Source: Streptococcus oralis
Lineage (GTDB): Bacteria > Bacillota > Bacilli > Lactobacillales > Streptococcaceae
Direction: 5' to 3'
Assembly: GCF_001578935.1 (NCBI RefSeq)
Contig: NZ_KQ969521.1
Span: forward strand, 725,663-789,662
DNA: 64,000 nt
The position numbers and the translations under genes were made by a program. The notes beneath the pieces are model-generated. The model had not been told where the DNA came from and ran no database searches. It worked only from the letters and a program-made list of their open reading frames with translations. Positions 1 to 9,739 of the stretch are shown here, piece by piece (position 1 is the first letter of the stretch; every line of letters starts with the position of its first letter).

Positions 1-626
1 TTGGCAAGCAGGATAAACTGCATACTTTCTCACTTGGAACTGAAGAAAAAGTGATTCAAAACCAGTATGATCAAAAAGATTTTGATCGTTATGGAAAGAC
101 TTACCAGACCTTCAACACAGAACTTTACCAAGGAAAAGCTAATCAAATCACCATTGACCTTCCGGTGACTAAAGACATCCACTTAAATGGGCGAGTGGAG
201 CTGAAGCTTCGTGTCAAATCGAGTACGAACAAGGGCTTATTGTCAGCCCAACTGTTAGAACTTGGACAAAAGAAATATCTGCAGCCTTATCCAGCTGTTT
301 TAAGTGCTAGAACCATTGATAATGGTCGTTACCACATGCTAGAAAATCTCTGTGAACTGCCGTTCACCCCAAATGCCCAACGTGTCATCACCAAAGGTTA
401 CCTCAATCTTCAAAATCGAACCAACCTCTTGACGATTGAAGAAATCCAACCAAATGAATGGATGGACTTCAAGCTAGAGCTTCAACCAACTATCTACAAA
501 CTTAAAGAAGGAGATACTCTCCGTTTGGTTCTCTACACAACAGACTTTGAGATTACAATTCGAGACAATACAGACTATCACTTGACTGTTGATTTAGCAC
601 AGTCCGCTATCACCATCCCCTCATAA
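1..626 (+). CDS. pepX: Xaa-Pro dipeptidyl-peptidase, C-terminal part (cut by window edge)
   Basis: The reading frame is open from base 3 to the stop at 626 and has no start in the window, so only about 207 C-terminal residues are present. The stretch is a beta-rich domain that reads like the C-terminal jelly-roll of PepX (S15 peptidase family), a cytoplasmic enzyme that removes Xaa-Pro dipeptides from peptide N-termini. The catalytic Ser/Asp/His region is outside the window. A GTG at base 51 is in frame but has no ribosome site and is only an internal valine. The gene is followed after 17 bases by argR. Family assignment is from recognition of the C-terminal sequence. Confidence 0.85.
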   Translation, partial: GKQDKLHTFSLGTEEKVIQNQYDQKDFDRYGKTYQTFNTELYQGKANQITIDLPVTKDIHLNGRVELKLRVKSSTNKGLLSAQLLELGQKKYLQPYPAVLSARTIDNGRYHMLENLCELPFTPNAQRVITKGYLNLQNRTNLLTIEEIQPNEWMDFKLELQPTIYKLKEGDTLRLVLYTTDFEITIRDNTDYHLTVDLAQSAITIPS

Positions 627-643
627 AGGAGTTATTAATACAT

Positions 644-1114
644 ATGAACAAATCAGAACACAGACACCAACTTATCCGCGCCCTCGTTTCAAAAAACAAA
701 ATCCACACTCAAGCGGAATTACAAGCCTTGTTAGCCGAAAACGATATCCAAGTTACTCAGGCTACCTTATCACGCGATATCAAAACCATGAACCTTTCAA
801 AAGTGCGCGAAGAGGATAATTCTTATTATGTGCTAAATACAGGATCTATCTCCAAGTGGGAAAAACGTCTTGAAAATTATATGGAAGATGCTCTTGTTAT
901 GTTGCGTCCTGTGCAACACCAGGTTATTTTGAAAACTTTACCCGGTTTAGCCCAATCATTTGGATCTGTAATTGATTCCTTAGACTTTCCAGATGTCGTT
1001 GCCACCCTTTGTGGAGACGATGTCTGCATGATTATCTGTGAAGATGCTACAAAAGCGCAAGCTTGTTTTGAAAGTCTTAAAAAATATGCGCCACCATTTT
1101 TCTTTAGTGAATAA
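644..1114 (+). CDS. argR: ArgR/AhrC family arginine-responsive regulator
   Basis: A 156-residue protein with the two ArgR domains. The N-terminal winged helix (about residues 1-70) contains the typical [10 protein letters not shown] segment. The C-terminal part (about 80-150) is the hexamerisation and arginine-binding domain, with the GDD motif (CGDDVCMII). ArgR proteins repress arginine synthesis and activate catabolism with arginine as co-effector. The ribosome site AAAGGAG is 12 bases before the ATG, a rather long spacing. Streptococci often have two or three ArgR paralogues that work together, and the sequence does not say which one this is. It is last in its transcript, followed by a hairpin terminator. 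Confidence 0.9.
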   Translation: MNKSEHRHQLIRALVSKNKIHTQAELQALLAENDIQVTQATLSRDIKTMNLSKVREEDNSYYVLNTGSISKWEKRLENYMEDALVMLRPVQHQVILKTLPGLAQSFGSVIDSLDFPDVVATLCGDDVCMIICEDATKAQACFESLKKYAPPFFFSE

Positions 1115-1117
1115 AAT

Positions 1118-1155
1118 AAATCCCGTGATCAAAAGATTACGGGAATTTTTTATTT
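1118..1155. terminator. bidirectional terminator between argR and the obgE operon
   Basis: The stem TCCCGTGATC / GATTACGGGA with an AAAA loop has A-rich sequence on the left and a T-run on the right, so it can end transcription from both convergent units. Confidence 0.85.
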
Positions 1156-1314
1156 CTTTGACTGTGTTTCTTCTTGCTTTGTACGTGCCAATCGAAGAGC
1201 ACGTTTAGGATTGAGACGATTAAACAATTCTTCTAGTTTCTTTTCATTCCATACATCTGCTGCAGAAACAAAATTTCCATCTGCATCTCGGAATGATATC
1301 GGTTTATCTCCCAT
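1150..1314 (-). CDS. small conserved-looking protein downstream of obgE (54 aa)
   Basis: An ATG at 1314 opens a 54-codon frame starting MGDKPISFRDADGNFV and ending TQSKK. It begins 9 bases after the obgE stop, so it is translated from the obgE transcript. The middle (WNEKKLEELFNRLNPKRALRLARTK) is a basic amphipathic segment. No signal peptide or membrane span is seen. I do not recognise a named family. The operon position and clean coding composition argue for a real gene. Its stop overlaps the A-rich arm of the shared terminator. Confidence 0.7.
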   Translation of the reverse strand: MGDKPISFRDADGNFVSAADVWNEKKLEELFNRLNPKRALRLARTKQEETQSKK

Positions 1315-1323
1315 ATCAATCTC

Positions 1324-2634
1324 CTAGTCTACAAATTCAAACTCAAATTTACCGATGCGGACCAAATCGCCATCTTTGGCTCCACGCGCACGAAGGGCTT
1401 CGTCAACTCCCATACCACGTAGCTGACGGGCAAACTTCATAACTGATTCGTCACGGTCAAAGTTGGTCATGTTAAAGAGTTTCATGAGTTTTTCACCAGA
1501 AAGTACCCATGTCGCATCATCATCACGACTAATCTCAAAGGCTTTTTCTTCCTCATCAAAGCCGTAGTATGCCTCTTCTTCCATATCGGATTCATCATAA
1601 ATCGGAAATTCTGGAGTCTTGTCTAACAATTCAGCTGTCGCATCCAAAAGTGTAGCCAAACCTTGCTTGGTTAATCCAGAAATAGGGAAGATGGCTGGAA
1701 GTTCCTCAAACTCGTCGTAGTTTGCTGCCAACTTTTCCTTGAAGGCTTTAAGATTTTCCTGACTTTCAGGCATATCCATCTTGTTGGCAACGATGATCTG
1801 AGGACGTTCCATGAGACGAAGGTTATAGGATTCTAATTCCTTATTGATAGCAAGGTAGTCCTCATAAGGATCACGTCCTTCGCTAGCTGACATATCGATG
1901 ACATGGAGGATAACTCGTGTACGTTCGATATGACGAAGAAACTGGGTTCCAAGACCAACACCTTGACTAGCTCCTTCAATCAAACCTGGAAGGTCAGCTA
2001 CTGCAAAAGAATCACCTGACTGCGTACGAACCATACCCAAATTAGGGACAATCGTCGTAAAGTGGTAAGCACCGATTTTAGGTTTAGCTGAAGTGATGAC
2101 ACTGAGCAAAGTTGACTTTCCGACAGATGGGAAACCGACTAGACCAACATCCGCTAGAATCTTCAATTCCAGTTGTAACTCACGTTCTTGTCCTGGTTCT
2201 CCATTCTCAGAGATTTCAGGTGCAGGATTTTTTGGAGTGGCAAAACGGATATTTCCACGACCACCTCGACCGCCATGAGCCACGATAAATTCCTGACCAT
2301 GTTCAATCAAGTCTGTAATGACTTTGCCAGTTTCTGCATCACGTACAGTAGTCCCCTGTGGTACCCGAACACGTAGATCTTCTGCACCACGTCCGTGCAT
2401 TCCTTTGGTCATTCCTTTTTCACCGGAATCAGCCTTGAAATGACGGTTATAGCGGAAATCCATCAAGGTACGTAAGCCTTCGTCTACCACGAAAACAACG
2501 TTTCCTCCACGTCCACCATCACCACCCCAAGGACCGCCATTAGGGACATATTTTTCACGGCGAAAGGCAACCATGCCATCGCCACCATTACCAGCCTTGA
2601 CCTTAATCTTGGCTGTATCTAAAAACATACTCAT
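1324..2634 (-). CDS. obgE: Obg family GTPase ObgE/CgtA
   Basis: A 436-residue protein with the full Obg layout. The N-terminal glycine-rich OBG fold covers about residues 1-158 ([18 protein letters not shown]). The G domain covers about 160-340, with Walker [12 protein letters not shown]3 DLPGLIEGA and G4 NKMD. The rest is the C-terminal OCT domain. Obg binds the 50S subunit and links GTP/ppGpp status to ribosome maturation and growth; it is essential in most bacteria. Start codons ATG at 2634 and 2628 are both possible; a weak purine-rich site GAGAAG lies upstream. It follows the small DUF4044 gene across a hairpin terminator, so it may depend on read-through or its own weak promoter. Confidence 0.97.
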   Translation of the reverse strand: MSMFLDTAKIKVKAGNGGDGMVAFRREKYVPNGGPWGGDGGRGGNVVFVVDEGLRTLMDFRYNRHFKADSGEKGMTKGMHGRGAEDLRVRVPQGTTVRDAETGKVITDLIEHGQEFIVAHGGRGGRGNIRFATPKNPAPEISENGEPGQERELQLELKILADVGLVGFPSVGKSTLLSVITSAKPKIGAYHFTTIVPNLGMVRTQSGDSFAVADLPGLIEGASQGVGLGTQFLRHIERTRVILHVIDMSASEGRDPYEDYLAINKELESYNLRLMERPQIIVANKMDMPESQENLKAFKEKLAANYDEFEELPAIFPISGLTKQGLATLLDATAELLDKTPEFPIYDESDMEEEAYYGFDEEEKAFEISRDDDATWVLSGEKLMKLFNMTNFDRDESVMKFARQLRGMGVDEALRARGAKDGDLVRIGKFEFEFVD

Positions 2635-2648
2635 ATTTTCTTCTCACT

Positions 2649-2673
2649 TTAAAAAGGCTGGGGAGAACCCAGT
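2649..2673 (-). terminator. hairpin terminator between the DUF4044 gene and obgE
   Basis: Stem CTGGG / CCCAG with a five-base loop, followed on the minus strand by CCTTTTTAAAG. It sits between the small membrane-protein gene and obgE, so part of the obgE message may arise by read-through. Confidence 0.6.
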
Positions 2674-2705
2674 CATTAGTTATTGTTTCTATCCTCGTAG
2701 CTTGC

Positions 2706-2840
2706 TTAGAATCTACTAAAAGCTCCAAGCGCAGTTGCAAAGATACCAGCAAGGGTTACAAACAACATGATGAGCACGACAACAAGTGTCACCTTTTCAA
2801 ACAAAGTTTTTTTACGTTTTCCGTTATCTCCAAAAGCCAT
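2706..2840 (-). CDS. DUF4044-type single-span membrane peptide (44 aa)
   Basis: A 44-residue protein, MAFGDNGKRKKTLFEKVTL followed by a hydrophobic span and ALGAFSRF. A positively charged N-terminus (KRKK) and one transmembrane helix at about residues 17-40 predict an inner-face-anchored membrane peptide. The length and the sequence pattern match the short DUF4044 family of lactobacilli and streptococci, whose function is unknown. A good ribosome site (AAAGGAG, 6 bases before the ATG) supports the start at 2840. Confidence 0.8.
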   Translation of the reverse strand: MAFGDNGKRKKTLFEKVTLVVVLIMLFVTLAGIFATALGAFSRF

Positions 2841-2895
2841 AACTTCTCCTTTTTCTATATAATTCTAATTTAATAGTCTGTTGAAACTGGTGCAA

Positions 2896-3057
2896 TCAAC
2901 ATAAAATGATATAAGCAAGGACTCCTGTCCCATAACAAAATGCAAGAACAGCCCAAATGACACGAACAATTGTTGGATCGATATCAAAATAATGAGCAAC
3001 TCCTGCGCATACTCCACCAATTTTTTGATCTTTGCCACTTCTCATTAATTTTTTCAT
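2896..3057 (-). CDS. PspC-domain small membrane protein (53 aa)
   Basis: A 53-residue protein consisting only of a PspC domain. It starts MKKLMRSGKDQKIGGVCAG, then AHYFDIDPTIVRVIWAV, then a second hydrophobic stretch. The GGVCAG and DPTxVR motifs are typical of PspC. One or two membrane segments at about residues 31-53 predict an envelope-stress type membrane protein. The start at 3057 has AGAGGAAG upstream. It is 20 bases downstream of the glycosyltransferase gene and likely belongs to the same transcript. Confidence 0.85.
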   Translation of the reverse strand: MKKLMRSGKDQKIGGVCAGVAHYFDIDPTIVRVIWAVLAFCYGTGVLAYIILC

Positions 3058-3077
3058 TATTTCTTCCTCTTATTCTA

Positions 3078-4403
3078 TTATTTGAATTCGTCTCTCCAAT
3101 AATCTCTGATGCTAGACAATTGTTTTCGAGACGCTCTTAAAATACGCTTGGATTCTTTTACTGGGCTTGTAACAGCCTGTTGAGGTAGATAGAGAATCGT
3201 TTTTAAGAAGCGTTGAGTGACAGGTTGTCCATCATGTAACTCATGTTCAAAGTTATTTGAGATAATGGCATCAAGGTAAAACTCATGAACTCGTTTCCCA
3301 AAATTTTCAGCCGAAATCTCGTACAACTTATCCGCCAACTTTTGTTCAGACATATCAGGAGTAGCGATCAAGGCTTCAAGGATAGCTCCTGCAAGCTCTC
3401 GTTCTCCATAATATAGGGTACCAAACATTTTATCATTGATCAGATTTTCAAGATAGGGGTTACCATGAGCGATAACAGGCGTTCCACTGGCTAGACTTTC
3501 TAGATAGGTTAAACCCTGAGTTTCACTCGTAGATGCTGAAATAAAGAAATCAGCTGCTTTATAGTACAAGGCTGTCTCACTTGGAGCAATCATACCTGTA
3601 AAAATCACATGTTTTTGTATGTTTAATTTCCCTGCTTGTTCTTTCAGACTATCCAGATAAGGTCCGTCTCCAGCAACAACCAACTTCACCTTGTCTTCTT
3701 CTTTCAAAACCTGCGCAAAGGCAGCTAAGACTGCTTGGATATTCTTCTCAAAGGAGATACGAGAAAGACTCAGCAACATTTTCTCGCCTTCCTGAATACC
3801 TAACTTCGAGCGAAGCTCTAGTAAGTTTTCCTCTTTTATCTCAGGTCGTTCAAACTTAGCCAGCTCAATTCCAGTTGGGATGACACGCTTTTCAACCTTG
3901 ACTTTGTATTTAGATAAAAGGTCACGAACAATCTCACTGGGGCAAATCACACCATCTACATCATGAAGGAAGCCACGAACCAAATATTTTACCATACTCG
4001 GACGAATTAGCATGCCCTTAGCAATGTAATGCACATAGTCTTCATACTGGGTATGGTAGGTATGAATAACTGGAATTTTCAATTCTCTAGCAATCCAAAT
4101 TCCTAACAAACCAAGGGAAAATTCTGTCTGGGTATGAATGATATCGAGTTGATACTGCTTGGCAATTTCAAGCGCCTTAGTAAAACCACGATAAGCAAAG
4201 CGACGATCTTTAAAAGCGAAAAAAGGGATACTTGGGATACGAATAATTTGCCAATCTTCATAGCGGTTCACATCCTTATCCGTTGTTGTAAAGATAAATA
4301 CAGCATGTCCTTGCTTTTCAAGTTCCGTTTTTAAAGTCCGAATACTGGTCGCCACACCAGAAACTTGAGGGAAATAGGTATCTGTAAATAAACCAATTCG
4401 CAT
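3078..4403 (-). CDS. family 4 glycosyltransferase, probable 1,2-diacylglycerol 3-glucosyltransferase
   Basis: A 441-residue GT4 enzyme. The N-terminal Rossmann domain starts MRIGLFTDTYFPQVSGVAT, a glycine-rich acceptor region typical of diacylglycerol glucosyltransferases. The C-terminal half has the nucleotide-sugar binding segment with the EX7E motif around SETQGLTYLESLASG. In mitis-group streptococci this gene sits next to cpoA. There the two enzymes successively make monoglucosyl-diacylglycerol and galactosyl-glucosyl-diacylglycerol, so I infer that this one makes the first glycolipid at the cytoplasmic membrane. The basic C-terminus (about residues 410-441) may bind acidic lipids. It follows cpoA by 8 bases. 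Confidence 0.85.
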   Translation of the reverse strand: MRIGLFTDTYFPQVSGVATSIRTLKTELEKQGHAVFIFTTTDKDVNRYEDWQIIRIPSIPFFAFKDRRFAYRGFTKALEIAKQYQLDIIHTQTEFSLGLLGIWIARELKIPVIHTYHTQYEDYVHYIAKGMLIRPSMVKYLVRGFLHDVDGVICPSEIVRDLLSKYKVKVEKRVIPTGIELAKFERPEIKEENLLELRSKLGIQEGEKMLLSLSRISFEKNIQAVLAAFAQVLKEEDKVKLVVAGDGPYLDSLKEQAGKLNIQKHVIFTGMIAPSETALYYKAADFFISASTSETQGLTYLESLASGTPVIAHGNPYLENLINDKMFGTLYYGERELAGAILEALIATPDMSEQKLADKLYEISAENFGKRVHEFYLDAIISNNFEHELHDGQPVTQRFLKTILYLPQQAVTSPVKESKRILRASRKQLSSIRDYWRDEFK

Positions 4404-4411
4404 AAATTACC

Positions 4412-5455
4412 TCACTTTTTGCCCAAAGCAGCCTGTTCTCGATAAAATTTTAACCAGATTTCCAACAAATGCTCCTCAGAGTACTCTTTGGAGATTTCGC
4501 GAGCTTTTTCTTTCAAGCCTTTTAAAGCTTCAGGGTCATTCTTGTATTCTAGGATTGCTTCTCTCATCTCGGAAACATCACTTGTAGCACGATAATTCCC
4601 ATCAAGAATAACCTTATACAAATCCAAATCCCTCAACATAATCGGAGACTCGCAACTAGCGGCCTCTAGGATGGTCATAGGGAATAATTCGTTGTAACTT
4701 GGTAGCAAGAATAGATCCGCCATAGCGTAAAGTTCCCGCATCCGTTCCGGTGACACAATTCCGGGAAAAATAAGATTTTTGGGTGGATTGTCCATAATCT
4801 TCTTATAGCGTTCATAACCATCTGTCATCCCACCAAATGAAAAACCACCTGCCCAAATAAAGGTAATTTCTGGCAATTCCTCAGCAAGACGGATAAAATC
4901 ATCAATTCCTTTACGTTTCTGAACCTGACCCGCACCGATTACGACAAACTGATCTTCCGCGAGATCCATTTCCTTCCGGAGTTGTGCAACTTGTTCAGCT
5001 GGTAATGGATGCCATTTTTCTTTGTTTACAAAATTTGGAATATAAGTTACTTTTTCACGCGGAATACCAGCAGCCACTAAATCCTCGATAAACATGGGAT
5101 TGACCACCACCAAGTGTTCCATTCGGTTGTAAAAGGAAAAAACATAGCGTTTGACAATTCCTTTTAGGAAAAATGGAATCTTCAAACTCCCCTCAAGCGT
5201 ATCAGGCAAAAAATGCACATAGCCAATTTTTCTCCCAGAACGTTTCTTTTGGAAAGTAGATAAATAATAAGGGAAATCAATGGTGTGAAAATGAGTTACA
5301 TCTGCCTCTACAGGAAGATTCTCCGTAACAATCAACTGGTCTTTGGCATCACGGTGAAGGAGACTAACCAATTCTCGATAAGCTCCTGACACTCCTTGAC
5401 CAGCTACTTTTTCACTTGAACTTAGCATATTAATACGCAATTTTTCGTTTTCCAT
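4412..5455 (-). CDS. cpoA: CpoA, glycolipid alpha-galactosyltransferase
   Basis: A 347-residue GT4 glycosyltransferase that closely resembles pneumococcal CpoA, which adds galactose to glucosyl-diacylglycerol. Mutations in it were found in penicillin-resistant laboratory mutants. Features include the acceptor-side ADVTHFHTIDFPYYLS, the nucleotide-sugar site GAGQVQKRKGIDDF and the EX7E-like ELFPMTILEAASCE. I chose the ATG at 5455 because the upstream ATG at 5464 lies inside a perfect -10 box (see promoter), so it would not be in the mRNA. No Shine-Dalgarno precedes 5455, which suggests a leaderless message. It is first in the operon with the glucosyltransferase and the PspC gene. Confidence 0.9.
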   Translation of the reverse strand: MENEKLRINMLSSSEKVAGQGVSGAYRELVSLLHRDAKDQLIVTENLPVEADVTHFHTIDFPYYLSTFQKKRSGRKIGYVHFLPDTLEGSLKIPFFLKGIVKRYVFSFYNRMEHLVVVNPMFIEDLVAAGIPREKVTYIPNFVNKEKWHPLPAEQVAQLRKEMDLAEDQFVVIGAGQVQKRKGIDDFIRLAEELPEITFIWAGGFSFGGMTDGYERYKKIMDNPPKNLIFPGIVSPERMRELYAMADLFLLPSYNELFPMTILEAASCESPIMLRDLDLYKVILDGNYRATSDVSEMREAILEYKNDPEALKGLKEKAREISKEYSEEHLLEIWLKFYREQAALGKK

Positions 5456-5462
5456 ACCATTC

Positions 5463-5471
5463 ATTATACCA
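5463..5471 (-). promoter_or_regulatory. extended -10 promoter of cpoA
   Basis: TGGTATAAT on the minus strand, with the hexamer TATAAT at 5463-5468. Seven bases separate it from the ATG at 5455, the usual distance to a transcription start. Confidence 0.75.
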
Positions 5472-5568
5472 TTTTATTTCCAGAAAATCAGCAAAAGAAA
5501 GAAGAGACCAAAGGAAAAAGGATAAATTTACCTTATTTTCCAATCGTCTCTCGCATTTTTCTTACACT

Positions 5569-5898
5569 TTATTTAATTCCTAGGGCGATACGCGCGTATC
5601 GGCTCATTTTCTCAACCGTCCAAGCTGGATACCAGACCAATTTAACTTCGGTATTAGTTACCTCAGGCACATCTGTCATCGCATCGTGTATCTGGTCTGT
5701 CAAAAGGTCAGCCAGTGGGCAGCCCATAGTTGTCAAGGTCATATCAATCTCAGTGTGACCTGTCTCCCCATCAAATCGAATTTCATAAATCAAACCTAGG
5801 TTGACAATATCAATCCCCAACTCAGGGTCGATGACTTCTTCCAAAGCATTTAAAATGCGTGTTTTGATCGTTTCAATTTGCTCTTCTGTATAAGCCAT
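5569..5898 (-). CDS. MIP18/DUF59 family iron-sulfur cluster assembly factor
   Basis: A 109-residue single-domain protein of the DUF59/MIP18 (SufT-like) family. The conserved segments VIDPELGIDIVNLGLIYEI and TTMGCPL are present, including the invariant Cys. Such proteins help mature iron-sulfur proteins. The ATG at 5898 is chosen because GAGGAA sits 6 bases before it; a GTG at 5910 would use that same site as codons. The gene is 14 bases behind rpoD and likely in the same dnaG-rpoD transcript. Confidence 0.88.
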   Translation of the reverse strand: MAYTEEQIETIKTRILNALEEVIDPELGIDIVNLGLIYEIRFDGETGHTEIDMTLTTMGCPLADLLTDQIHDAMTDVPEVTNTEVKLVWYPAWTVEKMSRYARIALGIK

Positions 5899-5912
5899 GT
5901 TATTCCTCACTC

Positions 5913-7022
5913 TTAGTCTTCAATAAAATCACGAAGGGGTTTGCTACGACTTGGTTGGCGCAATTTTCTCAAAGCCTTGGCTTCGATCTGACGGATACGC
6001 TCACGAGTCACGTTAAAGACTTTCCCAACATCTTCAAGGGTACGCATTTTACCATCATCTAACCCGAAACGCAAGCGCAAGACGTTTTCTTCACGATCTG
6101 TTAGAGTATCCAAGACTTCGTCCAACTGCTCGCGCAAAACGATACGAGTTGTGTAGTCTACTGGATTTTCAATCACTTCGTCTTCGATAAAGTCCCCAAG
6201 ATGGCTATCGTCCTCTTCACCAATCGGTGTTTCAAGTGATACTGGTTCTTGAGCGATTTTTAGGATTTCACGGACCTTGTCAGGTGTCATATCCATACGC
6301 TCAGCGATTTGTTCAGGAGTTGGATCTTGACCCAATTCCTGAAGGAGGTTCCGCTGTTCACGAACTAATTTATTAATGGTTTCTACCATGTGAACAGGGA
6401 TACGAATAGTGCGGGCTTGGTCAGCGATGGCACGAGTGATTGCCTGACGAATCCACCAAGTTGCGTAAGTTGAAAACTTAAATCCTTTTGAATAGTCAAA
6501 CTTGTCAACGGCCTTCATCAAGCCCATGTTTCCTTCTTGGATCAAGTCAAGAAACTGCATGCCACGCCCTACGTAGCGCTTAGCGATAGAAACCACCAAA
6601 CGAAGGTTGGCTTCTGCAAGACGTTGTTTGGCTTCAATATCACCAGCCTCAACTGCTAGGGCCAATTCTTTTTCCTCTTCGTTGGTCAAGAGAGGAACGA
6701 CCCCGATTTCCTTCAAATACATACGGACTGGGTCATTGACCTTAGCCGAAGTTGAGCCAATCAAGTCCTCATCACTGAGTTCTGGTTCTTCTTCTGCACT
6801 AAGCACACGCGCGCTTGGATTTCCTTCATTATCTGTGATAGAAATTCCAGCATCCTGAATCCGTTGCAAAAGGTCTTCAATCCCATCAGCATCCAAGGTA
6901 AAAGGAATAACCAGACTTGAATTGATTTCGTCGTCTGTTGCTGTTCCTGTTTTTTTGTGGTTACGGATAAAGTCTGCTACTTGCACATCAAATGTCGTTA
7001 CTTCTTTTTGTTTTGTTGCCAT
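5913..7022 (-). CDS. rpoD: primary sigma factor RpoD (SigA, sigma-43 type)
   Basis: A 369-residue primary sigma factor. It has an acidic region 1.1 and region 1.2 ([12 protein letters not shown]). Region 2 contains [15 protein letters not shown] and the -10 recognition segment [14 protein letters not shown]. Region 3 follows, and region 4 has [18 protein letters not shown] for -35 contact. It directs core RNA polymerase to the housekeeping promoters seen throughout the window. It starts 2 bases after the dnaG stop, the classic macromolecular synthesis operon arrangement of Firmicutes. Confidence 0.98.
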   Translation of the reverse strand: MATKQKEVTTFDVQVADFIRNHKKTGTATDDEINSSLVIPFTLDADGIEDLLQRIQDAGISITDNEGNPSARVLSAEEEPELSDEDLIGSTSAKVNDPVRMYLKEIGVVPLLTNEEEKELALAVEAGDIEAKQRLAEANLRLVVSIAKRYVGRGMQFLDLIQEGNMGLMKAVDKFDYSKGFKFSTYATWWIRQAITRAIADQARTIRIPVHMVETINKLVREQRNLLQELGQDPTPEQIAERMDMTPDKVREILKIAQEPVSLETPIGEEDDSHLGDFIEDEVIENPVDYTTRIVLREQLDEVLDTLTDREENVLRLRFGLDDGKMRTLEDVGKVFNVTRERIRQIEAKALRKLRQPSRSKPLRDFIED

Positions 7023-7024
7023 TA

Positions 7025-8785
7025 TTACTCCATTCTTCTCTTTTGGGAAATCAATCGTTGCAATTCTTCCAAGGCTGTGTCTGTATCTCCTACATGACTA
7101 GCTTCCTGCACTTTCTTTTTAATTCTTAAGTTGTCCTTGTTGAGGAGGGCACGGTTTCGAGTCGCTTCGACTTCCGCTAGCTCCTGAGGCGACATCTCAG
7201 CTGGCAAATCCAGACTAAGCACGTGGTACCAAGCATTTTCAACCTCAGGCGTCTGATGAGAAAGCTCCTCTGAGCCGATTTCTCCCTGCTCACTTAATAA
7301 TTCGTAAAGAATCTGAAATTCTGGGGTATCAAAGAAAAAATCTTCTCTTAATCGATAATCATTCAAAACAGCTGGATTCTCAGCCATCCTATAGAGGAGA
7401 TGAGCCTCTGCTCTCATGACTGCTGTCAGTTGCCGCGTCACAGGTAAACTAATCGCTGCTGGAGGTTGCTCCTCTTTAACTCTTTCCTGCCTTTGGACAA
7501 TCCGACTTTCATTTACAATCTGCTCCACCTGCTGGTAATCAAAAGAAGGTAGATTATCTGCTAGAATGTGGATATAAGAATTCTGGGCAGTGATAGACTT
7601 TTCTTTGGCGATTAGGGGCGCAATCTTTTCAATGAACTCGATTTGCGCCTGCAAGTTGTCACTATTTTCTGGCTTGAGTTGGTGAATATAGAACTCTATA
7701 GGACTAATCCGAGTCTTGGTTAAAAGGTAAGCCAGGTCTTCAGCAGAATTCTTTTGCAAATACTCATCTGGGTCCATGGCATCAGGTACCCGAACAACCT
7801 CCACTGAAAAGTCTTTTAACTCCTCTAGAGCCTTGGCTGTTGCTGCCTGCCCTGCCTTGTCGCCATCATAGCTGAGAACAATTTTTTTGGTAAAGCGTTT
7901 GAGGTGATCAACATGCTCCTTGCTTAAGGCTGTTCCCATGGAAGCTACAGCATTTTCTATACCAGCACGGTAGGCTGCGATCACATCCATGAAGCCTTCC
8001 ATCAGATAGAGCTCTGTAATCTTACCTGTTCCCTTTTTTGCCTTGTCCAAATGATACAATTCGTAACTCTTGTTAAAAATTGCAGTCGAGCGACTATTTT
8101 TATATTTGGCAGTCTGACTGTCCGTTTCTTGCCAGATACGACCTGAAAATGCAATAACCTGCCCCTTGTCATTGGTCAAAGGAAAGATGATCCGTCCAAA
8201 AAAAGTATCATAAAATTGATTGCCATCTGACAGGTAGAACAAGCCCGAATCCAATAAATCCTTTTCCTCAAACTTGTCAGCCAAACGTTGATAGAGATAA
8301 GTTCTCTCTGCTGGAGCTAGTCCAATCTGGAAGTGCTTCAGAACATCATCTGTCAATCCGCGTTTGTAGAGATAAGCCCTTGCTTCTTCTCCCATCTTTG
8401 TCGTCATGAGGATGGCATGGTAAAAACGGGCAGCTTCTTCATGCATATCGTATAGAGCTTGATGAGGTGAAGTTTGTTGAGGACGAGACTGTACCGGCGT
8501 AGCCAGTTGAATACCGACGCGCTCTCCTAAGAGCTGAACGGCTTCCATGAAGGACACACCTTGGTATTCTTCGATGAACTTAAAGACATCTCCTGAACGC
8601 CCACATCCAAAACAGTGATAAAACTGCTTGTCTTCCACAACGTTGAAAGAGGGGGTCTTTTCACCATGAAAAGGACAGAGCCCTAAATAGTTCCGTCCAG
8701 CCTTCTGTAAAGAAATCACATCACCTATGACTTCCACAATGTTGGCATTGTTTTTGATTTCTTCAATGACTTGCTTGTCAACCAT
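7025..8785 (-). CDS. dnaG: DNA primase DnaG
   Basis: A 586-residue primase. The N-terminal CHC2 zinc finger has [13 protein letters not shown] and YHCFGCG. The TOPRIM catalytic domain has [10 protein letters not shown] and [12 protein letters not shown], and a C-terminal DnaB helicase-binding region follows. It makes RNA primers for replication. The ATG at 8785 ([10 protein letters not shown]) is chosen because GGAGG is placed 7 bases upstream; the ATG at 8800 has no such site. A promoter lies 40-70 bases upstream, and the operon continues into rpoD and the DUF59 gene. Confidence 0.97.
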   Translation of the reverse strand: MVDKQVIEEIKNNANIVEVIGDVISLQKAGRNYLGLCPFHGEKTPSFNVVEDKQFYHCFGCGRSGDVFKFIEEYQGVSFMEAVQLLGERVGIQLATPVQSRPQQTSPHQALYDMHEEAARFYHAILMTTKMGEEARAYLYKRGLTDDVLKHFQIGLAPAERTYLYQRLADKFEEKDLLDSGLFYLSDGNQFYDTFFGRIIFPLTNDKGQVIAFSGRIWQETDSQTAKYKNSRSTAIFNKSYELYHLDKAKKGTGKITELYLMEGFMDVIAAYRAGIENAVASMGTALSKEHVDHLKRFTKKIVLSYDGDKAGQAATAKALEELKDFSVEVVRVPDAMDPDEYLQKNSAEDLAYLLTKTRISPIEFYIHQLKPENSDNLQAQIEFIEKIAPLIAKEKSITAQNSYIHILADNLPSFDYQQVEQIVNESRIVQRQERVKEEQPPAAISLPVTRQLTAVMRAEAHLLYRMAENPAVLNDYRLREDFFFDTPEFQILYELLSEQGEIGSEELSHQTPEVENAWYHVLSLDLPAEMSPQELAEVEATRNRALLNKDNLRIKKKVQEASHVGDTDTALEELQRLISQKRRME

Positions 8786-8823
8786 ACACAATACCTCCAT
8801 CTTATCATAGTTTCACGTAAACT

Positions 8824-8852
8824 AGTATAGCTTATTTCTGAAAAAAAGTAAA
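8824..8852 (-). promoter_or_regulatory. sigma-A promoter of dnaG-rpoD operon
   Basis: TTTACT at 8847-8852 and TATACT at 8824-8829, with a 17-base spacer, read on the minus strand. Confidence 0.7.
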
Positions 8853-8911
8853 CCATTTCATACGCTTTCCGTAATTCTCTTTGCCTTATTTTTCTAGATA
8901 GAAAGAGGAGA

Positions 8912-8958
8912 TAAAAAACTCAGAAACACTTTAATGCTTCTAAGTTTCTCTTCACTAT
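8912..8958 (-). terminator. probable terminator of the ABC transporter operon
   Basis: An imperfect hairpin AGAAAC / GTTTCT on the minus strand is followed by GAGTTTTTTATC. It lies just beyond the ABC ATPase stop. Confidence 0.5.
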
Positions 8959-8980
8959 TTTTGATGAAAATATGACTCAT

Positions 8981-9739
8981 CTATTCAAATAATTGATAGT
9001 AATCGGAAATCTTCATCTTAGCTTTTTCTTCTTTATTGAGGTCTTGGATAATACGACCTTCCTTCATGACAATCAGACGATTGCCATACTTTAGTGCATC
9101 CTCCATATGGTGGGTAATCATCAAGGCTGTCAGATGATCCTTGCTGACAAAGTCATCTGTTAATTCCATCAAGGCCACACTTGTTTTTGGGTCAAGGGCA
9201 GCTGTGTGCTCATCCAATAAAAGGAGTTCAGGACGTTTTAGTGTTGCCATCAAGAGACTCAAGGCCTGGCGTTGACCGCCTGATAGAAACTCAATCGGAG
9301 TGTCCAGATGTTTCTCAAGACCATTTCCCACTTTTTCAATGGTAGCCTGAAACTCTTCCCTATGGCTTGAAAGTCTCCTAGGAAGGAGTCCTCTCTTCTC
9401 ACCACGAAACTTGGCAATCAAGAGATTTTCCGCCACCGTCATACGAGGAGCCGTACCCATTTTAGGATCCTGAAAGACACGAGACAAGTACTTAGCCCGC
9501 TTTTCAGGTGAAAAATGCGTCACGTCCTCGCCCATGATACGGATACTTCCACTTGTTAAAGGTAAGGTACCTGCAATAGTGTTAAAAAGCGTTGACTTCC
9601 CAGCTCCATTTCCCCCTAGAATGGTAATGAAATCATGTTCGAAAATTTCAAGAGAAACATCATTTAGGATGATTTTTTCCTCGTCAAAGCCATTCGTGAT
9701 GACTTTGGTAGCATTTTTTAATTCTACAATTGCTGTCAT
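8981..9739 (-). CDS. ABC transporter ATP-binding protein (T-box controlled importer)
   Basis: A 252-residue ATPase with Walker A GGNGAGKST, signature LSGGQRQAL, Walker B LLLLDEHTAALD and the H-loop MITHHMEDAL. It is the energising subunit of the three-gene importer with the permease upstream, whose last codons overlap its start by 4 bases (ATGA), so translation is coupled. The family is the PhnD/TrpXYZ-like class of amino acid or aromatic-compound importers. Streptococcal homologues have been proposed to take up tryptophan, mainly from their T-box leaders. I cannot confirm the substrate from the protein. Confidence 0.92.
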   Translation of the reverse strand: MTAIVELKNATKVITNGFDEEKIILNDVSLEIFEHDFITILGGNGAGKSTLFNTIAGTLPLTSGSIRIMGEDVTHFSPEKRAKYLSRVFQDPKMGTAPRMTVAENLLIAKFRGEKRGLLPRRLSSHREEFQATIEKVGNGLEKHLDTPIEFLSGGQRQALSLLMATLKRPELLLLDEHTAALDPKTSVALMELTDDFVSKDHLTALMITHHMEDALKYGNRLIVMKEGRIIQDLNKEEKAKMKISDYYQLFE

